64,000 bases of DNA from Floccularia luteovirens. Taxonomy: Eukaryota; Basidiomycota; Agaricomycetes; Agaricales; Squamanitaceae. Positions 1-10,860 of this stretch are shown here, piece after piece (within the stretch, counting starts at the first letter, position 1; each line of letters begins with the position of its first letter). The stretch is taken from contig VSJF01000007.1 of the NCBI GenBank assembly GCA_009739215.1, forward strand, positions 992,001 to 1,056,000, written 5' to 3'. The notes under the pieces are model-generated. The model worked only from the letters and a program-made list of their open reading frames with translations. It made no database searches and had not been told where the DNA came from. The position numbers and the translations under genes are program-made.

Positions 1-60
1 ATTGGCAAAGTCGAACATGACAGAGTTTTGCCTGATATCGTAGGGGCGAATGATCGGGTG
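1..60 (-). CDS. Partial exon of an unidentified gene running off the left edge
   Basis: On the minus strand a splice-acceptor-like TTTAG ends at about position 61. It opens a frame that stays open to the window edge and reads HPIIRPYDIRQNSVMFDFAN. The composition looks like real protein, but I cannot name the family from 20 residues. I could not find a convincing upstream exon between 61 and 450. The rest of the gene would lie to the left of the window. This could also be chance. Confidence 0.3.
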
Positions 61-630
61 CTAAATGTAGCCGAAAGAGAAATTAAAATCCGTATTCTCG
101 TGAGTTGGAACACCACTTCAATGCTCTAACTTTGTATCTGATCCTTGGACTGTAGTGGCCAGGATATGATCAGAGCCAAAACTATGAGAAACGTGTTAAA
201 ACACAAAGAGGAAGGGTGACCCGTGCAACTTTGTTGATCGTACTTTCCACGGTACTGTTGGAATATATGCATATGATGAGAGTGAGTACTAATACTGGTC
301 TTGATTTGGAACATTGAGCTAACATTTACAAGAGCGAGAAATTCATGGACGACAAATTCGATGATTGGAAAATAGGCACACGGGCTGAAGGAGATAGAAG
401 ACGTAAGATTCGTGGTCCCGAGGTCTTTGTTACAAGATTGGTACATCGAGGTGGATGCAGCTGGCAGCCTGAACTTTGGATACCAAATCCAAACTGGCTT
501 TCACCTGATTAACTAGAGGCAGGCTATTTACTTGATGTATCTTGTCAGAAGACACGACAAAGAATGAAATACAAACTTACTATTCTCATAGAAATCTTTA
601 TTGTTTCATAGCCAAAAGTCACCTATGATA
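61..630. other. Stretch with no assignable gene
   Basis: A 106-residue minus-strand ORF at 126-446 has no recognisable motif and a composition rich in Ser, Phe and Ile. It may hold upstream exons or 5' leader of the gene leaving the left edge. The right end is probably the 3' UTR of VPS51. I see nothing else that I can support. Confidence 0.4.
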
Positions 631-1359
631 TCAGGATTGTTGTTCTGGTTCTGCTGAAACTTCAGCGACTAATCTTGATATCTCGGAAAAAGCAGCTCTG
701 AGCAGGTCTAAGTCTCCATCCAAGCTTTCTGCCCTCGTTTTCATCTAGAAATTCATCAGCACGTATGAACCACCACTCCAGATAAGGGGGATATTACTGT
801 GGCAATGGTGTCACTCGCTGCTATGAGCTCATGATGATGATTGTATACTAAGGATTGGCGCTCGCTATCCAGTTGTCTGATTTCTGAGGATCGGAGAATA
901 TGTCAAAATAAAGCCATAGAATAGGATTAAGCTTACCCGTCAATAGTTCATTCTCTCTTTTCAGCAGTGCGGGCAAAGTTGAAGTTGTAATAAGCTGATC
1001 GTAATAAGACTTGGCATCAAAAGCAGTAGAATCTAGGAGGATTAGCATAATCAATCTCACCGTTGAGAACGGGATAGCATATACGTACTCAGGTTCATTG
1101 AATCAGAAACAGATTTTGTAGGAGCTGGTGGCGGATGACCGACACCCAAACCGTAGTGCTTTCGAAGCAAGTCTCTCGCACGTGTCTTCTGTGGCGGTGG
1201 TGTAGAAGGGACCGAACGCTGCCTCGGCGGAGAGAAGCCAGGTGGTCCTGTGCCGTTGACTAGAGTAGAAGTGGGAGTGGTAGGTCGTAACGGTGAAGGG
1301 GGTGGTCTCGGGGCTGACGAAAGTCGTTTTGAAGTTGGTGAAGTTGGTGTCGACGGCAT
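631..1359 (-). CDS. VPS51: Vps51, subunit of the GARP tethering complex
   Basis: Vps51 is the small subunit of the GARP complex, which tethers endosome-derived vesicles at the late Golgi (established for the family). The gene has four exons. Exon 1 codes for a Pro/Ser/Thr-rich N-terminus starting MPSTPTSPTSKRLSS and ending in MNL. Exon 2 gives FDAKSYYDQLITTSTLPALL, the hallmark of the Vps51/Dor1-type N-terminal domain. Exon 3 gives IRQLDSERQSLVYN, and exon 4 gives KTRAESLDGDLDLLRAAF and the stop. The product is about 165 residues, as expected for short fungal Vps51 forms that keep mainly the conserved coiled-coil region. The start is the first ATG of the low-complexity N-terminus; the frame runs further upstream but the added residues look like intron. 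It is followed on the same strand, upstream, by the AT-hook/SANT gene. Confidence 0.85.
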
Positions 1360-1788
1360 ATTTTTCTGAAACGGAAGTTCTGTGATATATATGTAGTGAA
1401 CAAGTGAAAGTTGTACTAATGCAAAGTTATGATATTGCAAGACCCTGACACATACAAACTTCTCCCAAATAACTGTAAGTACTATCAAATTCGCACAACA
1501 GAAAGCAATCCAATAAAAGTACATCCTCTTTCTAAATCTCTGAGGATACACAATATTCGTAACTATAAAAAGCACCCAAGACACACAGAGCAGATGACAT
1601 ATTAGAGCACATAACCTTATAGTTTAATGCAAGAAAAAAAAATAAAACTACAGTCTGCAATAGAAGAACTCAATACACGAAATAATCGCAAGGCCAAATG
1701 CAAGAGGGATTTTTTAAACAGATGTAAGTATGACGCCCTGGAGGCGTGATAACTCAACTCAACGCAACCATCCCCATAATTACCATTT

Positions 1789-3769
1789 CTATTTCCCATT
1801 TTCCTTGCCTAATCTGGAGCTGGAGCCAGACCCGGCATTTCCATTGGGTTGGTACATATAGTGATGGGCAGTAGGATGATGATTCCCGGTCTGTGTCTTG
1901 GGCGTAGGGTCGGTTTGATTTGGACGTGGGCGATAATAGCTAGTTCGTTGCTGATCTTGTGCATTGGTCGGAATGACAGGAGGAGTGTTCACCGCCACGG
2001 TAGGCATAGGCCATGGTAAATTGGATGTAGTATTTGGAGTCACAGATGAAGTGAGTCCTTTTGATGAGGGTGGTCTTTGTTGATGCTGCAGGGCAGGAGA
2101 TGCAGCAGGAGTGGATGCCGATTGACTTTGAGCTGGTGATGCAGACGTAGGGGCGGAAGGAGCAGTGGAGGTGGTGGTTGCGATTATGTTGGGGGTTTGG
2201 GGTACTGAAGGGCTAGCAGATTCTGCAGCACCATCAGTGTCCCTACGTCGTTTGAGTCCTCTCGACGAGCTCTCCTTGAGACCAAGAGCAGTAGCTTTTA
2301 TCAATATTTGATGCCTAAACCTATAGGTTAGAAACCTAAGAACAATATAATAGATATAACTAATGAACCTAGTACGTCCGGCACCCCACTGGTGCACAAC
2401 CCAATCCCATTCGATGTCACCAGAAGATCCGACTGACTTACTTTCCTCAGCCAGTTTCTTCAGTCTTTCGGTCTCTTCATCAGACCAAGCCCCTTGATTA
2501 CCAATTACTCCAGATGTAGTTGTGGTAGTCGACGGAGACGTTGAGATTGTACCTGTAGTAGCAGACACTGATTGTCCTGTTGTGGTCGATGTTTGAGTAG
2601 TTGGAACAGGCTGGGATTGAGCATAATAGGATCCAGGATGAGCATATGGTGTGTATTGATGATAATATGGAGTTGTAGGATACTGTCCAGGAGGGGTCGC
2701 ATATACTGGATACTGAGGATGACTATATGTTGGTTGAGAGCCCAATGCAACAACAAAAGTCTGGGGATTAGATATTACGCCTGTAGTACCAGGGGGTTTA
2801 CCGGCAGACGTTGAAGAACCAGCTGAGGTCGAAGCCACAGGTGCTATTTGGGAGGGCTGGTACGTTAGAGATGGGATAGTGGGATACATGGGCGGTGGAG
2901 GGTTTGATACTAGTTGTGAAGGGTTTGACAGCTATGGACAACTGTGAATGAAATGGATTATGAGATTATATGATGACTGACAAGAGTATCACAGATACGT
3001 TTAGCATCATTGAGCATAACTAAGGGGTCAACTTTGCTTCCCGGACCCATATGATAACATTGGGCAACCACGAGTGGTGGGGTTGCTTTCTATTGACGAA
3101 CATGAATGCGCGTGCAAATATGCGAGCAACGTACTTACTACCAGTTCTTCCGCTGCCCCATAAAATTCCGCGCAAAGGTTCAGCACACGCCATTGGAACT
3201 CGTAATAGGGTTGGTTCTGTTCTGAGACTTCAGGATGTTGGGGTGGATTTGTAGTAGTAGTGGTGGTGGTGGTCGTTCCTTGATAATGGAAAGATTTCTG
3301 GTCCGTGGACCCAACCCGAGGTTTTCTATTTTTTGAACCTCTGGGACGACCGGGTCTTCTTTTGCGTTCGGGTTCTTGAGTTGCCCGTTGAGCAGCCTCG
3401 GCAGCTGCTGGAACCGCAGGAGGATTAACTGCACTGCTGTAGTATGACCAATGATCAAAAAGGGTAGTTACAAAAAATTTGGAAACGCAAGAACCTTGGC
3501 CGTGGCGAAGACGGAGTGTTACTTGTTTGGTTCTCTGGTTCGTTTCTGCTAAGTTGCTCTTCAACAATTCCAACATCGTCATCATCGTCATCCTCTTCTT
3601 CCTCTTCCTCCTCCTCTTCCTCATGACGTGCGACAGTATTATTGTTTGTTGTTAATTTTTGATTATACATGTTATTGGGTGTAGAATAGGTTGCTTGCGA
3701 TTGTACGTTGGTTGGTAATGGTGGATGGAGCGCATGAGACAGAGGTTGATAGTGCTGAGGATTGTCCAT
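1789..3769 (-). CDS. AT-hook and SANT/Myb-like nuclear protein
   Basis: This is a probable DNA- or chromatin-binding protein. The start is MDNPQHYQPLSHALHPPLP. An acidic run of Glu then Asp follows (about residues 50-65). Next comes a basic AT-hook, RKRRPGRPRGSKNRKPR, then a poly-Thr run and a conserved segment containing YYEFQWRVLNLCAEFYGAAEELV and DPLVMLNDAKRICD. A Ser/Thr/Pro/Tyr/Gln-rich linker precedes a SANT/Myb-like helix set (GAWSDEETERLKKLAEES ... DWVVHQWG), split by an intron and resumed as RHQILIKATALGLKE. The C-terminus is disordered. At least five exons are needed. The SANT plus AT-hook combination is typical of chromatin remodeller or transcription subunits, but I cannot name the complex. 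The trinucleotide-like runs (TCATCATCG, TTCCTC) encode the acidic tract. Confidence 0.8.
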
Positions 3770-4617
3770 AGATTTCACAAATAAGATGGAGAGTATCAAC
3801 TTCCGCGTCACGCAACAAGGCAGACAGCGCCTAGCGACCGAAGAGGTTAGTTACACCAGACTTCGAAATAGGTGGTGGTGCAACAGATACAGGCCGCGTT
3901 GTGAAGCGTTGCCAACGAAGCGGAGTGCGCAGGATGAAAACCTGGAGCATGGAAAGGTTATTATGATTTTGGAAGAAATTCAGAGGACGAGAACCTATGA
4001 CAGTTATATCCCTGATAAATGTTTTATTGGTTGAAATGGATATCTCATCAAATAAGATATGCAGTATAGCCGAAAATACGAACCTTTGCTACCAACCAAT
4101 AGTACACCTTCCGCTTTCCTTCGGAAGGTCAAGTTGCTAATAGCGACGCGCTCGAGTATAAAGTAGAACCCTGCAAACTTGCCAAGCGCTGTACAAAAGG
4201 GCTTGCTCGATGTCCGACGTTATGAACAAACGTGTGAGAAAATCAACAATTTGTTACGTATGTGACGGTCACAGGTATACATACATACTTTATATTTGCT
4301 TATATACATGCACTAAACCCGAAATACGCTTGTAGGTTTGGGTTTCAGAAATGAGTAAAATGACGCGTACAAGAACGCGACATCGGAAGATATGCTAAGT
4401 ACTAAACACCCTTGGAGCATAGGCTGGTGGTGTAGATGTCAACAGTTGAAACTCAATCGATGTAGTTAAGCTGTGACTTTTGTTGTTTTGGCGACCACAT
4501 TTTTATTTTCGCATTCCGAACTCAGTTGCGCTCGGGAGTCGGCACCATACTTGTAAATCTGTAGCTCCTTTCGCGCCCCTTGCTGGTTTCTTATATATAT
4601 ATTATCTGGTCAGTATC
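3770..4617. other. Divergent intergenic region
   Basis: These 848 bases separate the minus-strand AT-hook gene from the plus-strand DUF1295 gene and should hold both promoters. A 90-codon plus-strand ORF begins at 3762 but shows no family signature. A TATATATATATT stretch lies about 20 bases before the DUF1295 start. I see no RNA gene or repeat. Confidence 0.45.
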
Positions 4618-5836
4618 ATGAGTTTCGGTACCACCATGGCTATTTTCTCACGTCTCCTTCCAACAGCCTCGAGCGCATACGCTGTGCAAGCCCGTGAGCA
4701 TTTTACTTCTTTGTTATCTACTGTAATCTGACTTCAGCAATCGCCGTAGTCTTTGCACTTATCTTTGTTCCACAACAGAACGAGAAATTCTTCGATTTTG
4801 CAGGGAGTGTGGGCTGGCTATCCACTACGTTCATCTCATTATTTTACCCCGTTTTAAAAGCCAGATTATGGCAGGGAAATGATGTCCCAGTTCCAAACCT
4901 TTCTTCGTTTGCGCCTCGGCAGCTTTTATTAACAGCAGCTGTGGGCATATGGAGCATCAGACTCGGCACCTTCTTAACAAAGGTATCTTGATTTATAAAG
5001 TCTGCAAACCTTATAGTGACTGAACATCCAACAAGAGAGCAATTAAGAACGGTGGAGATTCCAGGTTTGATAATATCAAAGTAAATCCTTCAAGGTTTTT
5101 ATATTACTGGTTTGCACAAGGTACTGAAGCATTTGCTATTTGCTTGGTTTCTGGAAACATAATAACCACATATATAGCAACTTGGATTACAGTTGTCGGA
5201 TTCCCTGTCTATCTATGCAACGCGCTGCCCTCTCGTTTTCATCCGGTTTTGCAAACTCGTGATAAAATAGCGATCTGTGTATACGCTGGTTCCCTGCTCT
5301 TGGAAACGATTGCGGATTACCAAAAATCGAACTGGAGGCGTGCAAAAGCGAAAAAGGAACATGACGAAGACTTCATCTCATCTGGGTTATGGAACATAAG
5401 CAGACATCCTAAGTAACTGTACAAATATCTCCTTCTTTGGATTCTATACTAAACTCTATTCTTGAAAAGTTATCTAGGAGAGCTTGGCATCTGGACTGGT
5501 ATTTGGGCGTTGTCTACATCTTCTTTAGAGACTGCGCACTTCCCAAGGGGGACAATCCTGTTGACTGCCCTGAGTCCCTTGTTTGTTTGGCACCTTGTGC
5601 GAAATGTACGGAATACCTTTCCGGACTCTTTGTTAGGTATCATATTAATGCATATGTCAAGGTCTCTGGCGTTCCACCTTTAGAGAGGGCTGGTAATAAG
5701 AAGTTCGCAAATAACGCTAAATGGCAACTGTATAAAAGGTGATTTCATATCAACAAAATAATCAATTTTCGAGCTCTTGTTAACTTTTACTCGCAGGACT
5801 GTACCAGTATTCTGGCCTTGGGGACCTGTCGAATAG
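4618..5836 (+). CDS. DUF1295 / steroid-reductase-like multispanning membrane protein
   Basis: The protein belongs to the DUF1295 family (PF06966), related to 3-oxo-5-alpha-steroid 4-dehydrogenases and ICMT-type membrane enzymes; the substrate is unknown. About six exons give several hydrophobic helices (AIAVVFALIFVPQQ, LLLTAAVGIWSIRLGTFL, ATWITVVGFPVYLCNALP, ICVYAGSLLLETIADYQ). The conserved C-terminal block reads GLWNISRHPK, then YLGELGIWTGIWAL, then SGVPPLERAGNKKF and TVPVFWPWGPVE. The NISRHPNY-like and SGVPPLE motifs are the family signatures. An intron between LVRN and VSGVPP removes a short in-frame-looking piece. I chose the ATG at 4618; a second Met follows six codons later. The cell location is probably the endoplasmic reticulum membrane (inference). 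Confidence 0.85.
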
Positions 5837-6212
5837 AATCTATTGGTCTCACTCCACTTACTCCACGAATCCTGGTACCCTCCGAATAATTATTCTCGTC
5901 CTGTTCTCACTGATTCCAAAATATGCGTGAGATATTGTAAATCGAAGTGTATGCCTGGGACGCAAATAGAATCCCACGTCGTCTTAAAGAACTTGCTAAT
6001 ATAAGTTCATATTTTTTATAAGTGCCAGAACAAAAAAGCGGAACCGAGACTGTGCTTCTCATGTCAAGATACCTGGAAAGGAAGAATGAAATTGGAAGAT
6101 ATTCAGAACTACAATCATGAAGGTAGGTACGGATCTACAGAAAGTTTACAACAGTGTAGCTCCCCAACATCACTAAAGTTCTGTTACTATTTACCTTGAA
6201 CCAAGTTTGCCT
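5837..6212. other. Convergent intergenic region
   Basis: These are the 3' ends of the DUF1295 gene (plus) and the HsbA-like gene (minus). AT-rich sequence suits 3' UTRs and polyadenylation. I see no gene. Confidence 0.45.
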
Positions 6213-6934
6213 TTAGAATCCGAGAGCAGCCAAAGTCAAGGGCCAAGCACCCTCCTTGACGAGGAATTGTTGAGCATCAAGCATCCTAATCGAGCATCAT
6301 GAGTATCCCGTATAAAATGACAAAGATGGCTTAAGAGAAAATTCTTACAAGATGTGCACAAAGCCGAGGACTCCCGGGACAGTGGTGTTCAATTGTGTAG
6401 CAGTTGCGGCGACGGCTGGGTCAAGTTGGTTAAGCATGCTGGTGAAAGTAGGAACGGTTGCAGTAGTCAAGCCGGAGAGACCAGTGGAGACTTGTCTGAC
6501 ATTCTGTATGAATACGGGTTCCTATTGAAGAAACTGAAACGACATACTGCATAACATCACCGAAAGTGACACTAATATCATCATTGGTCGGGGAAACAGT
6601 CGTGGAGCCACTACTGACTGGGGTATTCTTGAGGTTGGTTGTCGCAGTGTTGAAGGCAACTACGAGCTGTTGGATTTGAGAGCCAACTGTGCCATCTGAT
6701 GCAGTGCCGTTCGCCTGCATGGTAACTATATGGTAGACGTTAGCATTGATGGTGGCGATTATTCAGATGGACCAACGTACGAATGTTAGGGATGTTATGA
6801 TGAATCTGGACATCGAGATTGTCAACAATGGCATTGACAGCAGCGTTGGTGTTGGTCGCCTGCCTACTCTGTAAGGGGTTTGCAAAGACGCCTGCAAGAG
6901 CAGTGATGATGAGCAAAGGTCGAACAGCGAACAT
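6213..6934 (-). CDS. Secreted hydrophobic surface-binding protein A (HsbA)-like protein
   Basis: The N-terminus MFAVRPLLIITALAGVFANP is a classic signal peptide. The mature part is small, helical and rich in Ala, Thr and Val (NAAVNAIVDNLDVQI, GSQIQQLVVAFNTATTNL, VSTGLSGLTTATVPTFTSML). This is the pattern of the HsbA family (PF12296), found on fungal cell walls and known in Aspergillus to bind hydrophobic surfaces and recruit lytic enzymes. Four exons are supported by clean GT-AG borders. The last one starts within VHILMLDAQQFLV and ends ...TLAALGF. The total is about 170 residues, normal for the family. A galactomannoprotein-like annotation would refer to the same fold. Role in this fungus: probably surface attachment or wall (inference). 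Confidence 0.85.
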
Positions 6935-7223
6935 TTCTGTTGAACAGTGATACTACGACTAAAAGGACGTAATGGGGTCGAAAACCTCAAGGAAGCTGTA
7001 GTCGAGTTTAAGAGGCTTGTTTGTTGTTTCACAGGCAGTTATATTCCCATCGGAAGCCACAAGACTTAAAAATTTGCAGGTCGCTTGATCTTTGAAGTTG
7101 ACAAGATGCGTCCAATCATGCTCAATAGGATTCGCGAGAACGAAGCATAATTCTCAGAGTGAGTAAATCGGGACCAATATATTCCAGAATATACTTGAAG
7201 ACTTCCAGACGGAGTATTGCTGA

Positions 7224-7871
7224 TTACAATGATACCCATGTGCAATTTGTGCAGATTGAAGGGAGCAGACCCGAGTGATGATGAACAACAGAGCTGTGGT
7301 TTGACGGAAAAAAATGTAGATCGGCTAAGAATATCCTAGCGCTATAATGGTGTTCTATGCCTTTCCCACGACATATGTTCACTGCTCCCACCGTTGTGTG
7401 AACATACAATTGGAGATAGTATTCAACGGCATCAGCGGAGCCTTCACACGATGCGAGGAAAATTAGCGATTGAAACAATATGACGCCGTCTGGCCGTGCC
7501 AATGAAGTGAAGTTGCTTTGAAAGATTTCGAAACACCGGCTGACGCATTGATACATCGATCGATTTATATCAATGTCGCATGGCTTATTTGGGTGAGGTG
7601 ATAGCAACCTTTCCTTCTTGGAATTCATGAATTCCACGCACCGCAATTTTGTCTCTAATGAGTCTTTAGGAGCAACCAATACGATATCTGGTAATCGCGA
7701 AAACAGTGCAAGTTCTCGCGACTTTCGCGTGTCGACCGATTTAGCGAAAAATACAATGTGGACACTCTGCAGAAGGAGATGAGTGGGATTCTCGAGAGCT
7801 TGTTCACTGCTTCCCAAAGTCACATACCTTAGCGTTGGATAAGTGCGACCAGTAGCCTTGGAATAATTCAT
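7224..7871 (-). CDS. Hypothetical single-exon protein
   Basis: An uninterrupted 215-codon frame starts MNYSKATGRTYPTLRYVTLG and ends NCTWVSL. I recognise no domain. It has no clear signal peptide or membrane helix, and several Cys and His residues without a metal-binding spacing. A region rich in Leu, Val and Phe (LPDIVLVAPKDSLETKL, GVILFQSLIFLASC) suggests a folded protein rather than random translation. In an otherwise heavily spliced neighbourhood an intronless ORF of this length is unusual. It could be a young gene, the remnant of a larger F-box-type protein, or chance. Confidence 0.35.
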   Translation of the reverse strand: MNYSKATGRTYPTLRYVTLGSSEQALENPTHLLLQSVHIVFFAKSVDTRKSRELALFSRLPDIVLVAPKDSLETKLRCVEFMNSKKERLLSPHPNKPCDIDINRSMYQCVSRCFEIFQSNFTSLARPDGVILFQSLIFLASCEGSADAVEYYLQLYVHTTVGAVNICRGKGIEHHYSARIFLADLHFFPSNHSSVVHHHSGLLPSICTNCTWVSL

Positions 7872-8625
7872 TCCTTTCCGATAAAATTACCATTAATGTG
7901 GTCAGAAATGCGTCGGGTCGAGATAGACTCTACTGTCAGTTGAAAGAACAGCGGAAAATAGTGATGGCATGTATAGTCAATCTTGGGATGGATCTGGAGC
8001 ATACTTGTTGCTGATCTTTGTCAGGCGACCTCCGCACTGCAACCTTTGTATACTTTTGGAATCCCAGATTCCCCTTGGGAAATGGATGGAGTTCGGTGGA
8101 TACCGCTTGGATTCAAGCATTCGACAATGTGGCTCATAGGTCCACAACATTTTCATCACGTGCGCACGTGCCGCAAGGGGTACTGTGGGGCTGTGCAATG
8201 GACTGTGCACTAGCAGGGACAAATTCAAATTTAAACCGGAATATTTATTTAATTCGTAATAGTTCGTAATCCACATTTCGTATCCAATTACATAATAGCC
8301 GTTATTTTGTACATAAAAGGCCCAAGCTGTGGTTGTTCGGTTTTTTTGAGAGTTTTGGGAAAGCCTTCAAGCTTCAAGTGCTGAAGAATATATTTTGTGG
8401 CAGACAGTGGCCCAGAAGAATCTGTCTAATAAATCCAGGCCATGGGGATATATCAAGAAAAAGCAGGCAAAGAGCTTATTGATGACCTCCGTCGCCGCGT
8501 GGGCTTGTGAGGGAAGGAAGTCATGTGACAGATAAAATTCAACAAGTGGCCTGATAATGTGAAGAAGGACATACATAAAAGAAACGATGCGATAAATTTA
8601 TGCTCCATCTTCCTCCTCAAACAAA
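7872..8625. other. Intergenic region upstream of ERG3
   Basis: Several overlapping ORFs of 70-100 codons occur on both strands (for example 7977-8276) without any family pattern. The right end must contain the ERG3 promoter. I see no RNA gene. Confidence 0.4.
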
Positions 8626-9831
8626 ATGGACTTGGTGCTCAGCATTTTTGATGATTATATTTTCGACAGATTCTGGGCTCGTGTTGTCCCTCTTGCTGCT
8701 TTCAGCCAACCACCGGACTTGTTTGCTACTGTCACTGTAAACACCTCCGCTTACATTCCCGGCCCGTCATCACCAAAGTGGTTCCAACTAGTTTCGCATC
8801 TTCCTCACCCTCCAATAAACCAAAGCGACTTCCAGCTTCAATACATACCCAATGCTTCAGCATGGCCGCGCGATTATATCCCTCGACAAATCATGTCTCT
8901 CATCATGCTTACTCTCGTAGGGATTCACATCCTGTACTTTCTGTTCGCGTCACTATCATATCGTTACATTTTCAACCACGAAATGATGCGGCATCCTCGA
9001 TTTTTGAAGAACCAAGTAAAACTCGAGATTGAGAGCAGTCTTCGCGCCTTCCCAGCAATCACATTTTTGACTCTGCCCTGGTTCCAAGCAGAGGTTATGG
9101 GTTACTCAAGGCTTTATGACGGTCTTGACACTTACGGATACTTCTACCTATTTGCTTCAGTACCTCTGTTAGTAAAATTCTTAGTAAAATCTCTCAGCTG
9201 CTCATCTAAACACCCGTAGATTTCTGCTTTTTACAGATTATTCCATCTACTGGATACACAGGTGGTTGCATATCCCAATCTTCTACAAGCATATCCATAA
9301 GCCGCATCACAAATGGATCAGTACGTTTTTTACGTTAATATTTTGACCACCATGAAACTTATTCATTTATAATAGTCCCAACTCCGTATTCCTCTCATGC
9401 ATTCCATCCAATAGATGGGTACCTACAATCTATACCCTATCATCTTTTTGTTTTCCTTTTTCCATTTCACCGGGTTTTATATATTGTTCTCTTCGTTCTT
9501 GTCAATATGTGGAGCATCTTCGTAAGCATCTTCAATAAGTGATCGTATTGTGCAAACTATTGAATATGCCACAGATTCATGACTCTGATATGATTACCGG
9601 ACATCCATTGGAAACACTTATCAATGGTCCAGCCCATCATACCTTGCACCATCTTTATTTCACTGTCAACTATGGTCAAGTACGTCGCAAGTCATTTATA
9701 AATAGAAGCTATCTGACAGAATGTTCATTATGCAGTATTTTACGTGGGCTGATCGCTTTTGTGGTTCCTACCGTCAACCGGAGTCAAGTCTTGATCCCTT
9801 GCTAGAAGTTAAACAATCAAAAGCAGAATGA
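8626..9831 (+). CDS. ERG3: Delta(7)-sterol C5(6)-desaturase
   Basis: ERG3 puts the C5-C6 double bond into the sterol B ring in ergosterol synthesis, using a di-iron centre in the ER membrane. Exon 1 encodes the N-terminal half with transmembrane helices ([20 protein letters not shown]). Later exons carry all three histidine clusters of the fatty acid hydroxylase/sterol desaturase family: HRWLH after [13 protein letters not shown], and HTLHH after LINGPA. Other family landmarks are [15 protein letters not shown] and [17 protein letters not shown]. The ATG at 8626 gives the usual MDLVL-type start with a long ORF. The first intron begins at 9168. The end reads ...[12 protein letters not shown]. 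All expected His residues are present, so the enzyme should be active. Confidence 0.96.
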
Positions 9832-10300
9832 AAATGTTAACACGAGGGCTTAGTCGAAAAAAAATCACTCCTCCAAAACTCGGTTGTGTTTATTAGTCTG
9901 CAACCGCGCTGCACTAACGAAACTTATGCTCTATTTTATTATTATATTAAGATACAATTAATGATCAAGAGGACCATTTATTTTAGAGTCCGAAATCATG
10001 TAGCTGATAACTACCAACCCTTCATGTACTTTGGTTAGGAAAAGAAAGAACATTCAAAAATTAATTTTTGAAGAAATGAATAGATGCAATGGTTCACAAC
10101 ATTTTCATAAGATTTCAGACCTTTCTCTAAAAAATGAGTGGTGTTATAAGAATCGTTTATCTTGCCATATTTCTTCAAAATCCAGGATTCATAAGTGTGT
10201 ATATATACATTAAGCGGACATCGATAGAGCATTAACAAGAAAGCAAGTTTTCGAAACAAAGCACTAATGGGATACCAATCCAGCTAAGCAAGTTCTCCCC
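9832..10300. other. AT-rich convergent intergenic region
   Basis: This lies between the ends of ERG3 (plus) and the small unknown gene (minus). Overlapping ORFs occur on both strands at 10031-10259 because the DNA is AT-rich and stop-poor there; neither has protein-like features. I see nothing functional beyond likely 3' UTRs. Confidence 0.45.
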
Positions 10301-10860
10301 TCAAGTATGAATACCACGAGTTAAGCCGCGAACAAATTCCTACAAAAACTTTGCTTCAGGGCAGATAAAAAGTCGTTCAATAGCTAACTCACTACCATGA
10401 CATTTGCAAGACGAAGAATACGTCTTCTATGTTGCTCCATTCGCACAGCTAAAAGTCGTTCTTCTAACTCTAATGGATCGGGGGGCTCTCCACGTCTATT
10501 TTCATGTTCTTCAAGCTAAAGAACGGTGGCTAAGCTAGGACAAAGGCAGAAGAGTAGTTTGTACGTACAGCTAACATATCTGGCAGTTCTCCTACAGATA
10601 TGTTTATATTTCCCAGTATATTTTCACCCCCACCGCCATTGTATACGGAGTCCTACAGCATGATTTATAAAGAAAGCAAAGAACCAAGTGCCACTTACTA
10701 GCAAATTTTGAATCGGCAAGGGAGGAATCCAGCGACGATATGGGTGATATCTTCTGTTGTCGATAATTCTATATGGTTTAGGCCGAAGACTACTAGGAGC
10801 ATTTGGAGAGACAACGTGGGTATTTGGGGTGCTCTGATGTGCCGTATAGCCTAGATCCAT
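10301..10860 (-). CDS. Small conserved-looking protein of unknown function
   Basis: Four short exons with clean GT-AG borders join into about 120 residues. Exon 1 starts MDLGYTAHQSTPNTHVV and contains RIIDNRRYHPYRRWIPPLPI. Exon 2 reads LDSVYNGGGGENILGNINIS, then VGELPDMLA. Exon 3 reads LEEHENRRGEPPDPLELEER, then LLAVRMEQHRRRILRLANVM, a charged amphipathic helix. Exon 4 reads EFVRGLTRGIHT. The regular exon structure and the helix say it is a real gene. I do not recognise the family. There is no signal peptide or membrane helix. Confidence 0.65.

Noticed and set aside
10031..10259. Facing ORFs on both strands downstream of ERG3
   Set aside because: AT-rich, stop-poor DNA that produces open frames on both strands; the translations are Lys/Asn/Ile/Tyr-rich without motifs.
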